Assembly: GCA_039819485.1 (NCBI GenBank)
Contig: JBCBRY010000002.1
Span: forward strand, 1-64,000
Reading direction: 5' to 3'
DNA length: 64,000 bases
Source of the DNA: UBA6168 sp039819485
GTDB taxonomy: Bacteria > Bacteroidota > Bacteroidia > Chitinophagales > Saprospiraceae
The notes beneath the pieces are model-generated. The model ran no database searches, had not been told where the DNA came from, and saw only the letters and a program-made list of their open reading frames with translations. Shown here piece by piece: positions 35,930 through 43,716 of the stretch. The stretch's first letter is position 1. Each line of letters starts with the position of its first letter. Position numbers and translations under genes: made by a program.

Positions 35930-38491
35930 TTATTTATCCTTTTTTAAAAACGGCTTGGGCACCTGCGGCAACCCGCACCACTGCGCGATTTTATTGTATT
36001 CTTCGGCAATGCCCTGCGCGATGCTGACGCCACGCCTGAGGCCCTCTACCGTTTTATGGATGGTCGAATTCTTATCTCCTAAATCCTCCACGATCCGCCT
36101 TAATTTTTGGAATCCCCCTTTTCTTTTGACTTCTTCTTTATTGGCACCTTCCTTTATTTCTTCAAGAATTTCGACGACCTCCGCCAATTCCTTGGCATCT
36201 TCTTTATTTCCTTTTTTGGCGACGCCACGCATTAATTCATTTAAATTGCCCTGCAAGCCAATATTGCAATCGTGGAAGTTGAAAGTGTTTTTTGTGATCT
36301 GGTGCCTTTCCCCCCCAATGATTATATTTTCCGATTCCCTGATGAAATATTGGTGATTGGTGATATTATAATGAATGACCGTTGGCTGCATTGGAATATC
36401 CCGATTCGTTCGATAATCATAATAAGGTTTGTTCCTTTGATCCAAAACAACTATTTCTTGCTCCGGCAGCCACAGTTCCGGTGGCACGTCAAATTGATCG
36501 CCAATTATTTTATAGGTTAATTTAGGGTCTTGACTTTTATAACTTTCAAAAATATTATTTAATGTTTTTCTTAGTTGGCTGATGTAATTGGTTTTGTCTT
36601 TCCCTTTCACTGAAATTTCAATGGTGCGGTCCCTCTCCCGCACCAGCGCCAGGCTACCCTTTCCATCTTGCAGGATAACCCCGTATTTCCAAACCAGGTA
36701 ATTATTTTTTTCTTTTCTAATTTGCTCGTTGTGCCGGACGATGAACCGGGAGATGGTATTAGGTGGCAAAGGATGATCGGCTTCGTATTTCATCATCAAA
36801 CCATTGTTCGACAAAAATTCTGGCAATTTCGCAGGTTGGTCCTCCGGCAATAAATGGGGAATAATCAGTCGTCCATTTTTTGATTCATAAGCCAATTCAT
36901 AATGTTTGATCAGCTTGAATAAAAACCGGTGCTTATTTTTTGAAAAGCGTTTTTTATTCTCCGCAAACACCGTCTCAAAATCCGATAATTTAATGCTGTA
37001 CTCTTTTGCTTCATTGACCCAGTTAATGATTTGATACACGCCCTCACTGATCCATTCCGGATTTAAGATCAGGGTATCATATTCTTCCATTTCGTCATAC
37101 CAAAGGCTGACACCGAGTGCATGCAGATCCTTTAATAACCTTTGCGAATCTTTTACTTCGTATTTCTCGGCAATGGTTTCAAAAACTTCTTTTTTGATGT
37201 GTTCCGGTCCTTGCCTTTTTCCATCCGGATCAAAAACTTTTTCCAATTCTTCTTTTACCGAATAATAACTTTTGGGGATTTCCTGATTTTTCCACGAAGG
37301 ATTGTTTTTAATATAATCAGCGATATCGGACCTGAATTTATTTAATTCCTTTTTATCATTTTTCACATCCAAAGAATAAAACCCGGCTATCGCATATTTC
37401 TCTTTTAAATAATTAATGGGAATATTCACACGGTGCCGATCCCGTTCGTTCACCAAAATAATGGCTTCCGAATTTCCTCCATGATTTTTCATGTGGTCCA
37501 ACCAATATTCCAACCGGTTGCGCTTCTCTGTACGTCCATCATAGACCACGACGTACAAACACCTTTCTGAAAGAAAAAACTGATGCACCGCATGGGTGAC
37601 GACATGACCGGCAAAATCCCATATCCTCACTTTCAAATCCTCTTCCTCCAATTCCCAGGTCAACGTATCCACCCCTCTGGTACTTTCATCCGCAGTGGTC
37701 ATCCCCGCTTTTGGGTCAACCAATTTTCTGGCGATGCAGGTTTTCCCGGCCCCTTTTTCGCCGAGGATGATGATGCGGGACTCGTTGAGGTTCTTCGCTC
37801 CTCTCACCAGTTCCTCTAAATATTGACCGACGGCGGCGGCACCTTGTTTTCTGATTTCTTCGGGGACGTTGAGGCGCCTCTGGAGAGCTTCTTTATCGAG
37901 TTCGAAATTATTTTCAAAAATGTTTTGGTAGAGTTTGCCCCAGTAATGACAACCTTCATTCTCCAATGCTACGAGGAATTGACCCCAGGCTTGACCATAA
38001 GTAGTAGTAGATATGGAAGGGTTGTGGTTCAACTTTACAGCTTCTAGGTCTTCCATGATTATAAATTGAATGTCCAAACCCAATTTTTCTGCAGCGATGT
38101 CAAAGTTGGCGGTGACGAGTCCTGCTAATGGAATACGATGTGCTGAAGTAGTTTTGGATGCAGTGCGGGCAGCAGCAGCTACGGCGAAAGAGGTGTAACG
38201 AGTGGCAGAACCTACGTCGGCAGAACCGGCGGCAATGGCAGCAGCTTCTGCGGCAGCGAGAGCAGAAGCGGCGGCAGATGTGGCGGTGGTTTTGGCTGCA
38301 ACTACAGTTAAGTCGAGTGCATTAAATATACTGTACAGATGAATTTGTCGTCTTTTCGGAGACCAAGAATGAAATCTTTTTTTAATCGTCAAAAAAGGCA
38401 AGCTTCGCACTGCACAGCGCCATGAGAAAGCAACTTGTTGGTCACGATTAAGTTTTTTTAATTCTTGTTCAACTTTATCCCTAAAAGTCAT
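35930..38491 (-). CDS. ROC-COR GTPase with Ala-rich N-terminus (Roco-like, no LRRs)
   Basis: An 853-residue soluble protein. Residues 1-75 form a W/K-rich helical segment, and about 60-115 are Ala/Ser/Thr-rich with frequent AAA (SAAASALAAAEAAAIAAG, SFAVAAAARTAS). The ROC GTPase domain has P-loop GEKGAGKT (244-251), switch II WDFAGH (about 290-295) and NERD (about 348-351) in place of NKxD. The COR domain follows (about 410-620), with WYDEMEEYDTLILNPEWISE and FLFKLIKHYELAYESKNGRL, where many Roco proteins have YRL-like motifs. The C-terminal region (about 730-853) is helical: NFHDCNIGLQGNLNELMRG, then KELAEVVEILEEIKEG, then IAQGIAEEYNKIAQWCGLPQ. There are no leucine-rich repeats and no kinase domain. 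Prokaryotic Roco proteins dimerise through COR and switch with GTP state; roles in most bacteria are unknown. Repeats flank the gene on both sides, which suggests accessory DNA. An anti-phage or cell-death role is only a guess. Confidence 0.82.
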   Translation of the reverse strand: MTFRDKVEQELKKLNRDQQVAFSWRCAVRSLPFLTIKKRFHSWSPKRRQIHLYSIFNALDLTVVAAKTTATSAAASALAAAEAAAIAAGSADVGSATRYTSFAVAAAARTASKTTSAHRIPLAGLVTANFDIAAEKLGLDIQFIIMEDLEAVKLNHNPSISTTTYGQAWGQFLVALENEGCHYWGKLYQNIFENNFELDKEALQRRLNVPEEIRKQGAAAVGQYLEELVRGAKNLNESRIIILGEKGAGKTCIARKLVDPKAGMTTADESTRGVDTLTWELEEEDLKVRIWDFAGHVVTHAVHQFFLSERCLYVVVYDGRTEKRNRLEYWLDHMKNHGGNSEAIILVNERDRHRVNIPINYLKEKYAIAGFYSLDVKNDKKELNKFRSDIADYIKNNPSWKNQEIPKSYYSVKEELEKVFDPDGKRQGPEHIKKEVFETIAEKYEVKDSQRLLKDLHALGVSLWYDEMEEYDTLILNPEWISEGVYQIINWVNEAKEYSIKLSDFETVFAENKKRFSKNKHRFLFKLIKHYELAYESKNGRLIIPHLLPEDQPAKLPEFLSNNGLMMKYEADHPLPPNTISRFIVRHNEQIRKEKNNYLVWKYGVILQDGKGSLALVRERDRTIEISVKGKDKTNYISQLRKTLNNIFESYKSQDPKLTYKIIGDQFDVPPELWLPEQEIVVLDQRNKPYYDYRTNRDIPMQPTVIHYNITNHQYFIRESENIIIGGERHQITKNTFNFHDCNIGLQGNLNELMRGVAKKGNKEDAKELAEVVEILEEIKEGANKEEVKRKGGFQKLRRIVEDLGDKNSTIHKTVEGLRRGVSIAQGIAEEYNKIAQWCGLPQVPKPFLKKDK

Positions 38492-38600
38492 ATTTTCTAT
38501 GTAATTTTTAATAATGTAATTTCTTATCGCACTGTTCTTCTATTAATCTATTAACATTACAAATCAAGGATTAAAAAGACATTATAAAAGGAAGGATTTA

Positions 38601-38689
38601 CTACGAGAGCCGACGTTATGAACGTCGGACTTGTCCCATGATTTAATAATTGACAGCTATCTCAACGTTCATAACGTCGGCTCTCGTAG
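38601..38689. repeat. 25-bp perfect inverted repeat upstream of the ROC-COR gene
   Basis: The arm at 38601-38625 begins CTACGAGAGCCGACGTTATG and is exactly complementary to 38665-38689, which ends CGTCGGCTCTCGTAG. A 39-base loop separates the arms. It lies about 110 bp upstream of the ROC-COR start. It could be a terminator of older transcription from the right or a regulatory site. Confidence 0.6.
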
Positions 38690-38810
38690 GGTTGTCCATA
38701 TTTTTTGACTTATTTTTTTCCCAACCCTTGATTCACGTGAATAATAAACATCCTCATTATCGATTAAATTTATTCTACCAGTAAACATAAAAAATCTTCC
38801 CCATAAGTAA

Positions 38811-38947
38811 CTCGGATTGTCAATCCGAGCAGCGGGTTCTCGGATTGACAATCCGAGTTACTGATGAATCCGGGCGGCGGGTTCTCGGATTGACAATCCG
38901 AGTTACTGATGAATCCGGGCGGCGGGTTCTCGGATTGACAATCCGAG
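38811..38947. repeat. Tandem CTCGGATTG/CAATCCGAG palindrome array
   Basis: Four copies of the 19-bp palindrome at 38811, 38839, 38884 and 38929. The last three are spaced exactly 45 bp by a repeated TTACTGATGAATCCGGGCGG spacer. The spacers are alike, so this is not a CRISPR array. It lies between the permease 5 stop and the ROC-COR start. Confidence 0.8.
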
Positions 38948-39016
38948 TTACATTCTAAAAGCCCTGTCCGCATTCCATTGTGGACAGGGCTTTTGCAGGT
39001 GGACTGGCCGTCCGCG

Positions 39017-41479
39017 TTACTCACTTCTTAAACTCTCCACTGGGTTCACCAGCGCCGCTTTCATGCTCTGAAAACCAACGGTGAAAAAGGCGATAAAAAT
39101 AGCCACCACACCCGCTCCCGCAAAAATCCACCAGGTCAGGTCGATGCGGTAGGCGAAGTCCTGGAGCCAGTGTTGGAGGGCGTACCAGGCGAGGGGGATG
39201 GCGATGAGGAAACCAATGGCCACGAGTTTCAAAAAGTTTTTCGACAGCAATAAAACGACGGAGGCGACGGAGGCGCCCAGCACTTTGCGGATGCCGATTT
39301 CCTTGGCTTTTTGCTCGGTCAGGAAAGTGGCGAGGGCGAAGAGGCCGAGGCAGGCGACGATGATGGCGAGCAGGGCAAAAGCGGCGAGGGTATTGCCGGT
39401 CCTTTTGTCGGCTTCATATTGTTGGGCGAGGCTGTCGTCGAGGAAGGTGTAGCGGATTTCCTGGTCGGGGACAAATTGATGCCAGACGTTTTTTGTTTTT
39501 TGTAATAATTGCTCGGTGGCGGCCACGCTGCCTTTTACGGCGACGGTCATGGTGCTTTCGCCGAGCATGAAACAGAGCCCTTCGATGTTTTTGTTCAGCG
39601 GCTCATAATGAAAATCTTCCACCACGCCGATGATGGTAAAAGTGCCGGGAATGGGTGTCTGCGTTTCTTCATCATAACCGATGAAGGTGTTGATGTTTTT
39701 GCCGATGGGATCGGTGATGCCGTAATTTTCGGCAAAACTTTCGTTGATCACCACGGCGTTGGAGTCGCGCCGATAATCGGTGGAAAACCCCCTGCCCTCT
39801 TTGATGTTAAAACCCATCGTGCGCAAATAATCATGGTCGACAAACCATTTTTGGCAGGAGGCAAAATCATCGGGGTCTTCGCCTCCGGGCCAAAAACTGG
39901 TCTGGTTGCGGGCGGCGCCTTTTACGGGAATAAAGGAGCTTGCGGTGACCGATTTTATTTCGGGTATTTTTCTTAATTCATCTTTGAAGGAATTTATATT
40001 TTCAATGGTGTAGGTATCCTTTATCAATAAGACCTGTTCTTTTTCAAAACCCAATTCTTTATTTTGGATGTATTTTAATTGACTATAAATACCCACCGTG
40101 GCCGCAATTAAAATAATCGAACTCGCAAACTGCACCACCACCAAACTGCTCCGCAACCAATTTTTGTTGCCCCGCATATTTACCCGGCCCGACAAAACTT
40201 TAATCGGCTTAAATCGGGATAAATAAAAAGCGGGATATAATCCTGCCAGAACACCAATTAATAAACTCGCTCCCAACAGCCCCGGAAGAAACCACGGCTC
40301 GCCCATTGGCATGGTTAATTCTTTTCCCATTAAATTACCAAAAAGAGGCAGTAAATGCTGGGCGAAAATAAACCCAAAAATAAAGGCCAAAAAACTCAAT
40401 AAAACCGACTCGGATAAAAACTGAAAAACCAAATCTTTTTTAAACGAGCCCAATACTTTTCGCACACCAACTTCTTTCGACCGATTGACAGAACGGGCCG
40501 TGGATAAATTCATAAAATTAATGATCGCAATTAATAATACGATAAATGCGATGGCCCCGTACATCAACACATAGCGGCGGTCGCCCATTTGTTGAGGCTC
40601 TCCGATTTTTTCGGAATATAAATGCATCTCCGATAATGGCTGCATACCGAAGCGATAAAATTGATAAGGGCTATCACCATCATTTAATCCCTCGAAAAAA
40701 CTTTGCAGGTCTTCGGGCGGCAAATATTTTTCCACTGTTTGCGGTAATTTATCTTCTACCTGTTTTTGCGTCGCACCTTCTTTTAATAAAACGTACGTGT
40801 AAAAATTGGAATTCATCCAACTGGTGCTGCTCGCCATCGGAAGCTCACCGTTCGGCAAAACAAAATCAAACTGAATATGAGAATTGGCTGGTGTATTTTC
40901 TACGACCGCACATATGCGATAAGGGTCTTCCCGGTCATTATCGATAATAAAAGTTTGACCGATGGGATTTTCATTGGGGAAATATTTTTCTGCTATTTTT
41001 TCTGTAATAATAATCGTGGACGGTTCGCCAAAATTATTTTTAATAGTTCCCTGTAAAACCGGGAAATCAAAAATCTCGAATATTTCTGCGTCAGCGTAAA
41101 TAAAGTTTTGTTCGAATGTATTTTTTATTTCACCACTTCGCCGCACCAGTGTATTTCGAAAATCGCCCCGCAAAAAATAAATACGCCCTGCGTTTTCCAC
41201 TTCCGGATAATCATCCACCATCGCTTTGGCCATGGGCGCAGAAACGACGCCAACAAAATCAAACGGGTTTTGTGACAAATTGCTTGCCGACCACAACATC
41301 CGATAAATACGATCTGCTTTTTGGTGGTGCCGGTCGAAACTAAATTCATGTTGTACCAACAAAGCAATCATCAGGCAACAGGCAATGCCCACCGCCAGCC
41401 CGGTAACATTAATGGCGGTATAAAATTTTTGCTTGCGCAATTGGCGGATGGCAATTTTGAAGTGGTTCTTAAATAACAT
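39017..41479 (-). CDS. MacB/FtsX-like ABC transporter permease (permease 5)
   Basis: An 820-residue double-FtsX permease. Start MLFKNHFKIAIRQLRKQKFY, first helix INVTGLAVGIACCLMIALLV, periplasmic domain with FDRHHQKADRIYRMLWSASN. The loop SKEVGVRKVLGSFKKDLVFQ leads to three helices (about 290-405). The second half begins after WLRSSLVVVQFASSIILIAA, then AKEIGIRKVLGASVASVVLL, three helices and C-terminal NPVESLRSE, identical in that tail to permease 1. The first periplasmic domain is longer than in the paralogues, with an inserted PPEDLQSFFEGLNDGDSPYQ loop. As for the others, the partner ATPase is not encoded here. The start matches the paralogue alignment, and the region downstream of its stop holds the palindrome array. 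Confidence 0.9.
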   Translation of the reverse strand: MLFKNHFKIAIRQLRKQKFYTAINVTGLAVGIACCLMIALLVQHEFSFDRHHQKADRIYRMLWSASNLSQNPFDFVGVVSAPMAKAMVDDYPEVENAGRIYFLRGDFRNTLVRRSGEIKNTFEQNFIYADAEIFEIFDFPVLQGTIKNNFGEPSTIIITEKIAEKYFPNENPIGQTFIIDNDREDPYRICAVVENTPANSHIQFDFVLPNGELPMASSTSWMNSNFYTYVLLKEGATQKQVEDKLPQTVEKYLPPEDLQSFFEGLNDGDSPYQFYRFGMQPLSEMHLYSEKIGEPQQMGDRRYVLMYGAIAFIVLLIAIINFMNLSTARSVNRSKEVGVRKVLGSFKKDLVFQFLSESVLLSFLAFIFGFIFAQHLLPLFGNLMGKELTMPMGEPWFLPGLLGASLLIGVLAGLYPAFYLSRFKPIKVLSGRVNMRGNKNWLRSSLVVVQFASSIILIAATVGIYSQLKYIQNKELGFEKEQVLLIKDTYTIENINSFKDELRKIPEIKSVTASSFIPVKGAARNQTSFWPGGEDPDDFASCQKWFVDHDYLRTMGFNIKEGRGFSTDYRRDSNAVVINESFAENYGITDPIGKNINTFIGYDEETQTPIPGTFTIIGVVEDFHYEPLNKNIEGLCFMLGESTMTVAVKGSVAATEQLLQKTKNVWHQFVPDQEIRYTFLDDSLAQQYEADKRTGNTLAAFALLAIIVACLGLFALATFLTEQKAKEIGIRKVLGASVASVVLLLSKNFLKLVAIGFLIAIPLAWYALQHWLQDFAYRIDLTWWIFAGAGVVAIFIAFFTVGFQSMKAALVNPVESLRSE

Positions 41480-41857
41480 TTTGCGTTATAAATTATGATT
41501 TAGTATTTATAACAGCTTTTGGTTCAATGGGCATGCCATCCATTTAAAATATTGATTATCTGTTTATTATGAAATTAGAAAAGTAATTAGATTAAATTTC
41601 AGTGTTCGTTATCGAACGGAAAGTGTCCATAGATATTAATGCGCTTTTGAGTATATTAGACCGACCATACAGAATTTTGAATGGATGGATTGTCGAGGAA
41701 CAAACCGGCCATCGGCATTCTCTTTGCGATTTATGTCGGCGCCGAGCCGACATAAATCGCAAGCTAAAGACGGAATTTCTAACTGCCACAAATTTTGTTG
41801 CAAGATCAAAAGAAAAAAGATATAAGTTTTGTTTGAAGCGTAATTATAAATATATAA
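41480..41857. other. Intergenic region, 378 bp
   Basis: It lies between permease 5's start and the stop of the next hypothetical gene on the same strand. It holds one strong hairpin (41724-41762) and otherwise nothing I recognise. Confidence 0.45.
41724..41762 (-). terminator. Hairpin downstream of hypothetical gene
   Basis: A 17-bp perfect stem TTGCGATTTATGTCGGC / GCCGACATAAATCGCAA with loop GCCGA. It is 95 bp after the stop of the gene at 41858-42367. Its GGC-GCCGA-GCC apex resembles the hairpins at 2515 and 54851. Confidence 0.5.
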
Positions 41858-42367
41858 TCACCCCATCAATTTACTTACCGTCATTCGGGCAAGTTCTTTT
41901 AAATCCAGGTCCGGATATGCCATTTTAGTGGCGAGCGTAATTAAATAATTAACGTCAGCTGAAATGCGCAATAAAATTAAATAAGCTGTAACGGGTTGCG
42001 CATGTAATTTACCTGTAAAAAACCGGCCGGTAGATTCGGCAGTTAATCTTGTTTCGTCTTTTTTTGCAGATAGCAACAACCCGGCATCTTCGTGACAATA
42101 ACTTTCCGGTATGCCCTCAACGTTATTTGGCATTTCTGTTATTTCCAGATAAATATTCCCGTCCATAGAACCTCCAATGTATTTTCCAGGCACTACGGGC
42201 TGGGCAATAAAGTTTTCAGGCAGTGCCAGGTAACGGTCATTTCTTGGGTCGTACAATTTATTGTACCCCAACCGGGATTGAAAAGTCACGGCTTGTTTTA
42301 CCGATGATTTCTTTGGTAAGAGCGTGGAGGCAGGAAGGTGATCTGATTGCTTTCGTTTGGTTGACAT
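41858..42367 (-). CDS. Hypothetical protein
   Basis: A 169-residue protein I do not recognise. It has no signal peptide and no clear membrane helix. The N-terminus is basic (MSTKRKQSDHLPASTLLPKK). The middle has aromatic/glycine segments (LGYNKLYDPRNDRYLALPEN, VVPGKYIGGSMDGNIYLEIT), and the C-terminal 55 residues are amphipathic helix-rich (AYLILLRISADVNYLITLAT, then LDLKELARMTVSKLMG). The reading frame is supported by normal composition and by the absence of a better frame. It stands alone with long noncoding flanks. Function unknown. Confidence 0.5.
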   Translation of the reverse strand: MSTKRKQSDHLPASTLLPKKSSVKQAVTFQSRLGYNKLYDPRNDRYLALPENFIAQPVVPGKYIGGSMDGNIYLEITEMPNNVEGIPESYCHEDAGLLLSAKKDETRLTAESTGRFFTGKLHAQPVTAYLILLRISADVNYLITLATKMAYPDLDLKELARMTVSKLMG

Positions 42368-42653
42368 AATTTGAGATTTTTAGATTAAATAAATAATTGT
42401 TTTACAAATTGAACGGTTCTCCGAATTCACTTCGGGTCGCTTTTCTATCGAGGATGCACCGCCCGTCAATTACAGAACAAAGCTCACTTCTTCACCTATA
42501 AATTAAAACGGCTATTGAGCAACGGGTTATTTTTTTTGAGTGGACGCTGATTTTTTGCGAGCGTCCCATTTTAATGGAAAAACCAAATGGCGTAAACTTT
42601 GTGACTTTCGTCTAATAAATGAAGCAAATATTTTATCGTTATTTAATTTTAAG

Positions 42654-42780
42654 TAAGCAGGTGATCAAAAAAAATGACACTTTTCCTTTGCCTGAAAAAG
42701 GGTTTCGAGGCTTGGAAATCAAATATTTGTCAAAATAAAAGTGTCATTTTTAGCGCCCCTTATTTTTGTCCAAGGGCTTA
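42654..42780 (+). mobile_element. MITE-like element, copy E
   Basis: The best-preserved left end in the window, TAAGCAGGTGATCAAAAA, with the right end TTTTTGTCCAAGGGCTTA. The inner inverted repeat AATGACACTTTT / AAAAGTGTCATTTTTAG is intact. It is followed directly by copy F in the same orientation, sharing the CTTA junction. Confidence 0.8.
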
Positions 42781-42883
42781 GGTGGTCAAAAAAAATGACA
42801 CTTTTCCTCTGCCTGAAAAAGAGTTTCGAGGCTTGGAAACCAGGTGATTGCCAAGATAAAAGTGTCATTTTTGATTGCACTTA
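42777..42883 (+). mobile_element. MITE-like element, copy F (tandem with E)
   Basis: A shorter relative of copy E in direct tandem, missing about 16 bp (the AGCGCCCCTTATTTTT part) before the right end. The left end is CTTAGGTGGTCAAAA and the right end GATTGCACTTA, both diverged. The middle (TTTCGAGGCTTGGAAACCAG) is close to E. Confidence 0.7.
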
Positions 42884-42936
42884 AATCTGAAAATGCTTAG
42901 ATAAAAGCATTGATCATAAAGCATCGAATCGGCCCT

Positions 42937-43584
42937 ATGAAAAGTATTTTATTCAACCTGATAAAAGCCCTCCTCGTTTTAATCCTGCCATTTGTTGTAT
43001 TGATTCGGGGAGCTGTATTTTTCCACGAAAGATATGAGCTGTACGCCTGGTTCTCTTTACTGGGAGGAGTTGTGTTCAGTGCCCTGGTACTGACTATTTA
43101 TTTTGTTTTCATTCATGGTTATTTTACTGGCCGGGTAGGCAATTTTAAACGCTTAAAAAGAAAATATTGGCTGGCACTGATCTTGGTGCTGGTTTATTGC
43201 CTGCCGGGCGTTTTGTTTTTGTCGGCGGCCAACGCCAAGCACAAGCAGGTACAAAATGAATTTACGAGCCTGCACCCGATCTTGAGGCTGGGCATCAGCA
43301 CGGTTATTTTTATCGACAATGACTTGTTGGTAACCGACGCCAACCGGCGACCGGAAGATTATCGCAAAATGGGACTGAAAAAGAAAAACCATTCCCTTCA
43401 TTATGCGCAAAGTGACGGCTTTGCACATGCCGTCGATATTCGGGTGAACGGCCGCAGCAATGTCCGCAACTGGCTTCTGAAGACTTATTTCCAGGCAATG
43501 GGTTTCAATACGTTGCGACACGTCGGCACTGCCGATCATCTGCACGTCTCACTCATGAGCCACGACCGGCCGGGCGGGATTTAG
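42937..43584 (+). CDS. Membrane protein with C-terminal M15-peptidase-like domain
   Basis: A 215-residue protein with three N-terminal helices (ALLVLILPFVVLIRGAVFFH; LYAWFSLLGGVVFSALVLTI; YWLALILVLVYCLPGVLFLS), then a soluble domain from about residue 110. That domain carries a peptidase M15-type zinc pattern: SLHYAQSDGFAHAVDIRV (the usual S-x-H-x(6)-G-x-A-x-D, here altered by one or two positions) followed by DHLHVSLMS (H-x-H). M15 enzymes are D-Ala-D-Ala carboxypeptidases or cell-wall hydrolases acting on peptidoglycan. The altered spacing makes activity uncertain. The start ATG 42937 (MKSILFNLIKALL) fits a membrane protein; an upstream TTG at 42910 is less likely. The two MITE copies precede it. 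Confidence 0.65.
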   Translation: MKSILFNLIKALLVLILPFVVLIRGAVFFHERYELYAWFSLLGGVVFSALVLTIYFVFIHGYFTGRVGNFKRLKRKYWLALILVLVYCLPGVLFLSAANAKHKQVQNEFTSLHPILRLGISTVIFIDNDLLVTDANRRPEDYRKMGLKKKNHSLHYAQSDGFAHAVDIRVNGRSNVRNWLLKTYFQAMGFNTLRHVGTADHLHVSLMSHDRPGGI

Positions 43585-43588
43585 GAAC

Positions 43589-43716
43589 GGTGAATGGATA
43601 ATGGATAATGGATAATGGTGAACGGTGAACGGTGAACGGTGAACGGTGAATTTTAAGATGCACTTATACTTATCACTCACCGTTCACCGTTCACCATTAT
43701 CCGTTACCCGTTCACC
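43589..43716. repeat. Inverted heptamer arrays (GGATAAT / GGTGAAC)
   Basis: The left arm is nine heptamers without interruption: GGTGAAT, three GGATAAT, four GGTGAAC, GGTGAAT (43589-43651). The right arm (43676-43716) carries the complements CACCGTTCACC, CATTATCC and CCGTTCACC. It joins the 3' ends of two convergent genes and overlaps the stop codon of the protease gene at 43712. Confidence 0.8.

Noticed and set aside
38839..38947. Regular 45-bp repeats that resemble a CRISPR array
   Set aside because: The repeat is a palindrome of 19 bp and the spacers are nearly identical, with only three units and no cas genes.
38770..39024. An 84-residue frame with repeated NSDCQSENPPPGFIS
   Set aside because: The repeat comes from translation of the palindrome array and its 45-bp spacers. 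It has no start support and no other protein-like part.
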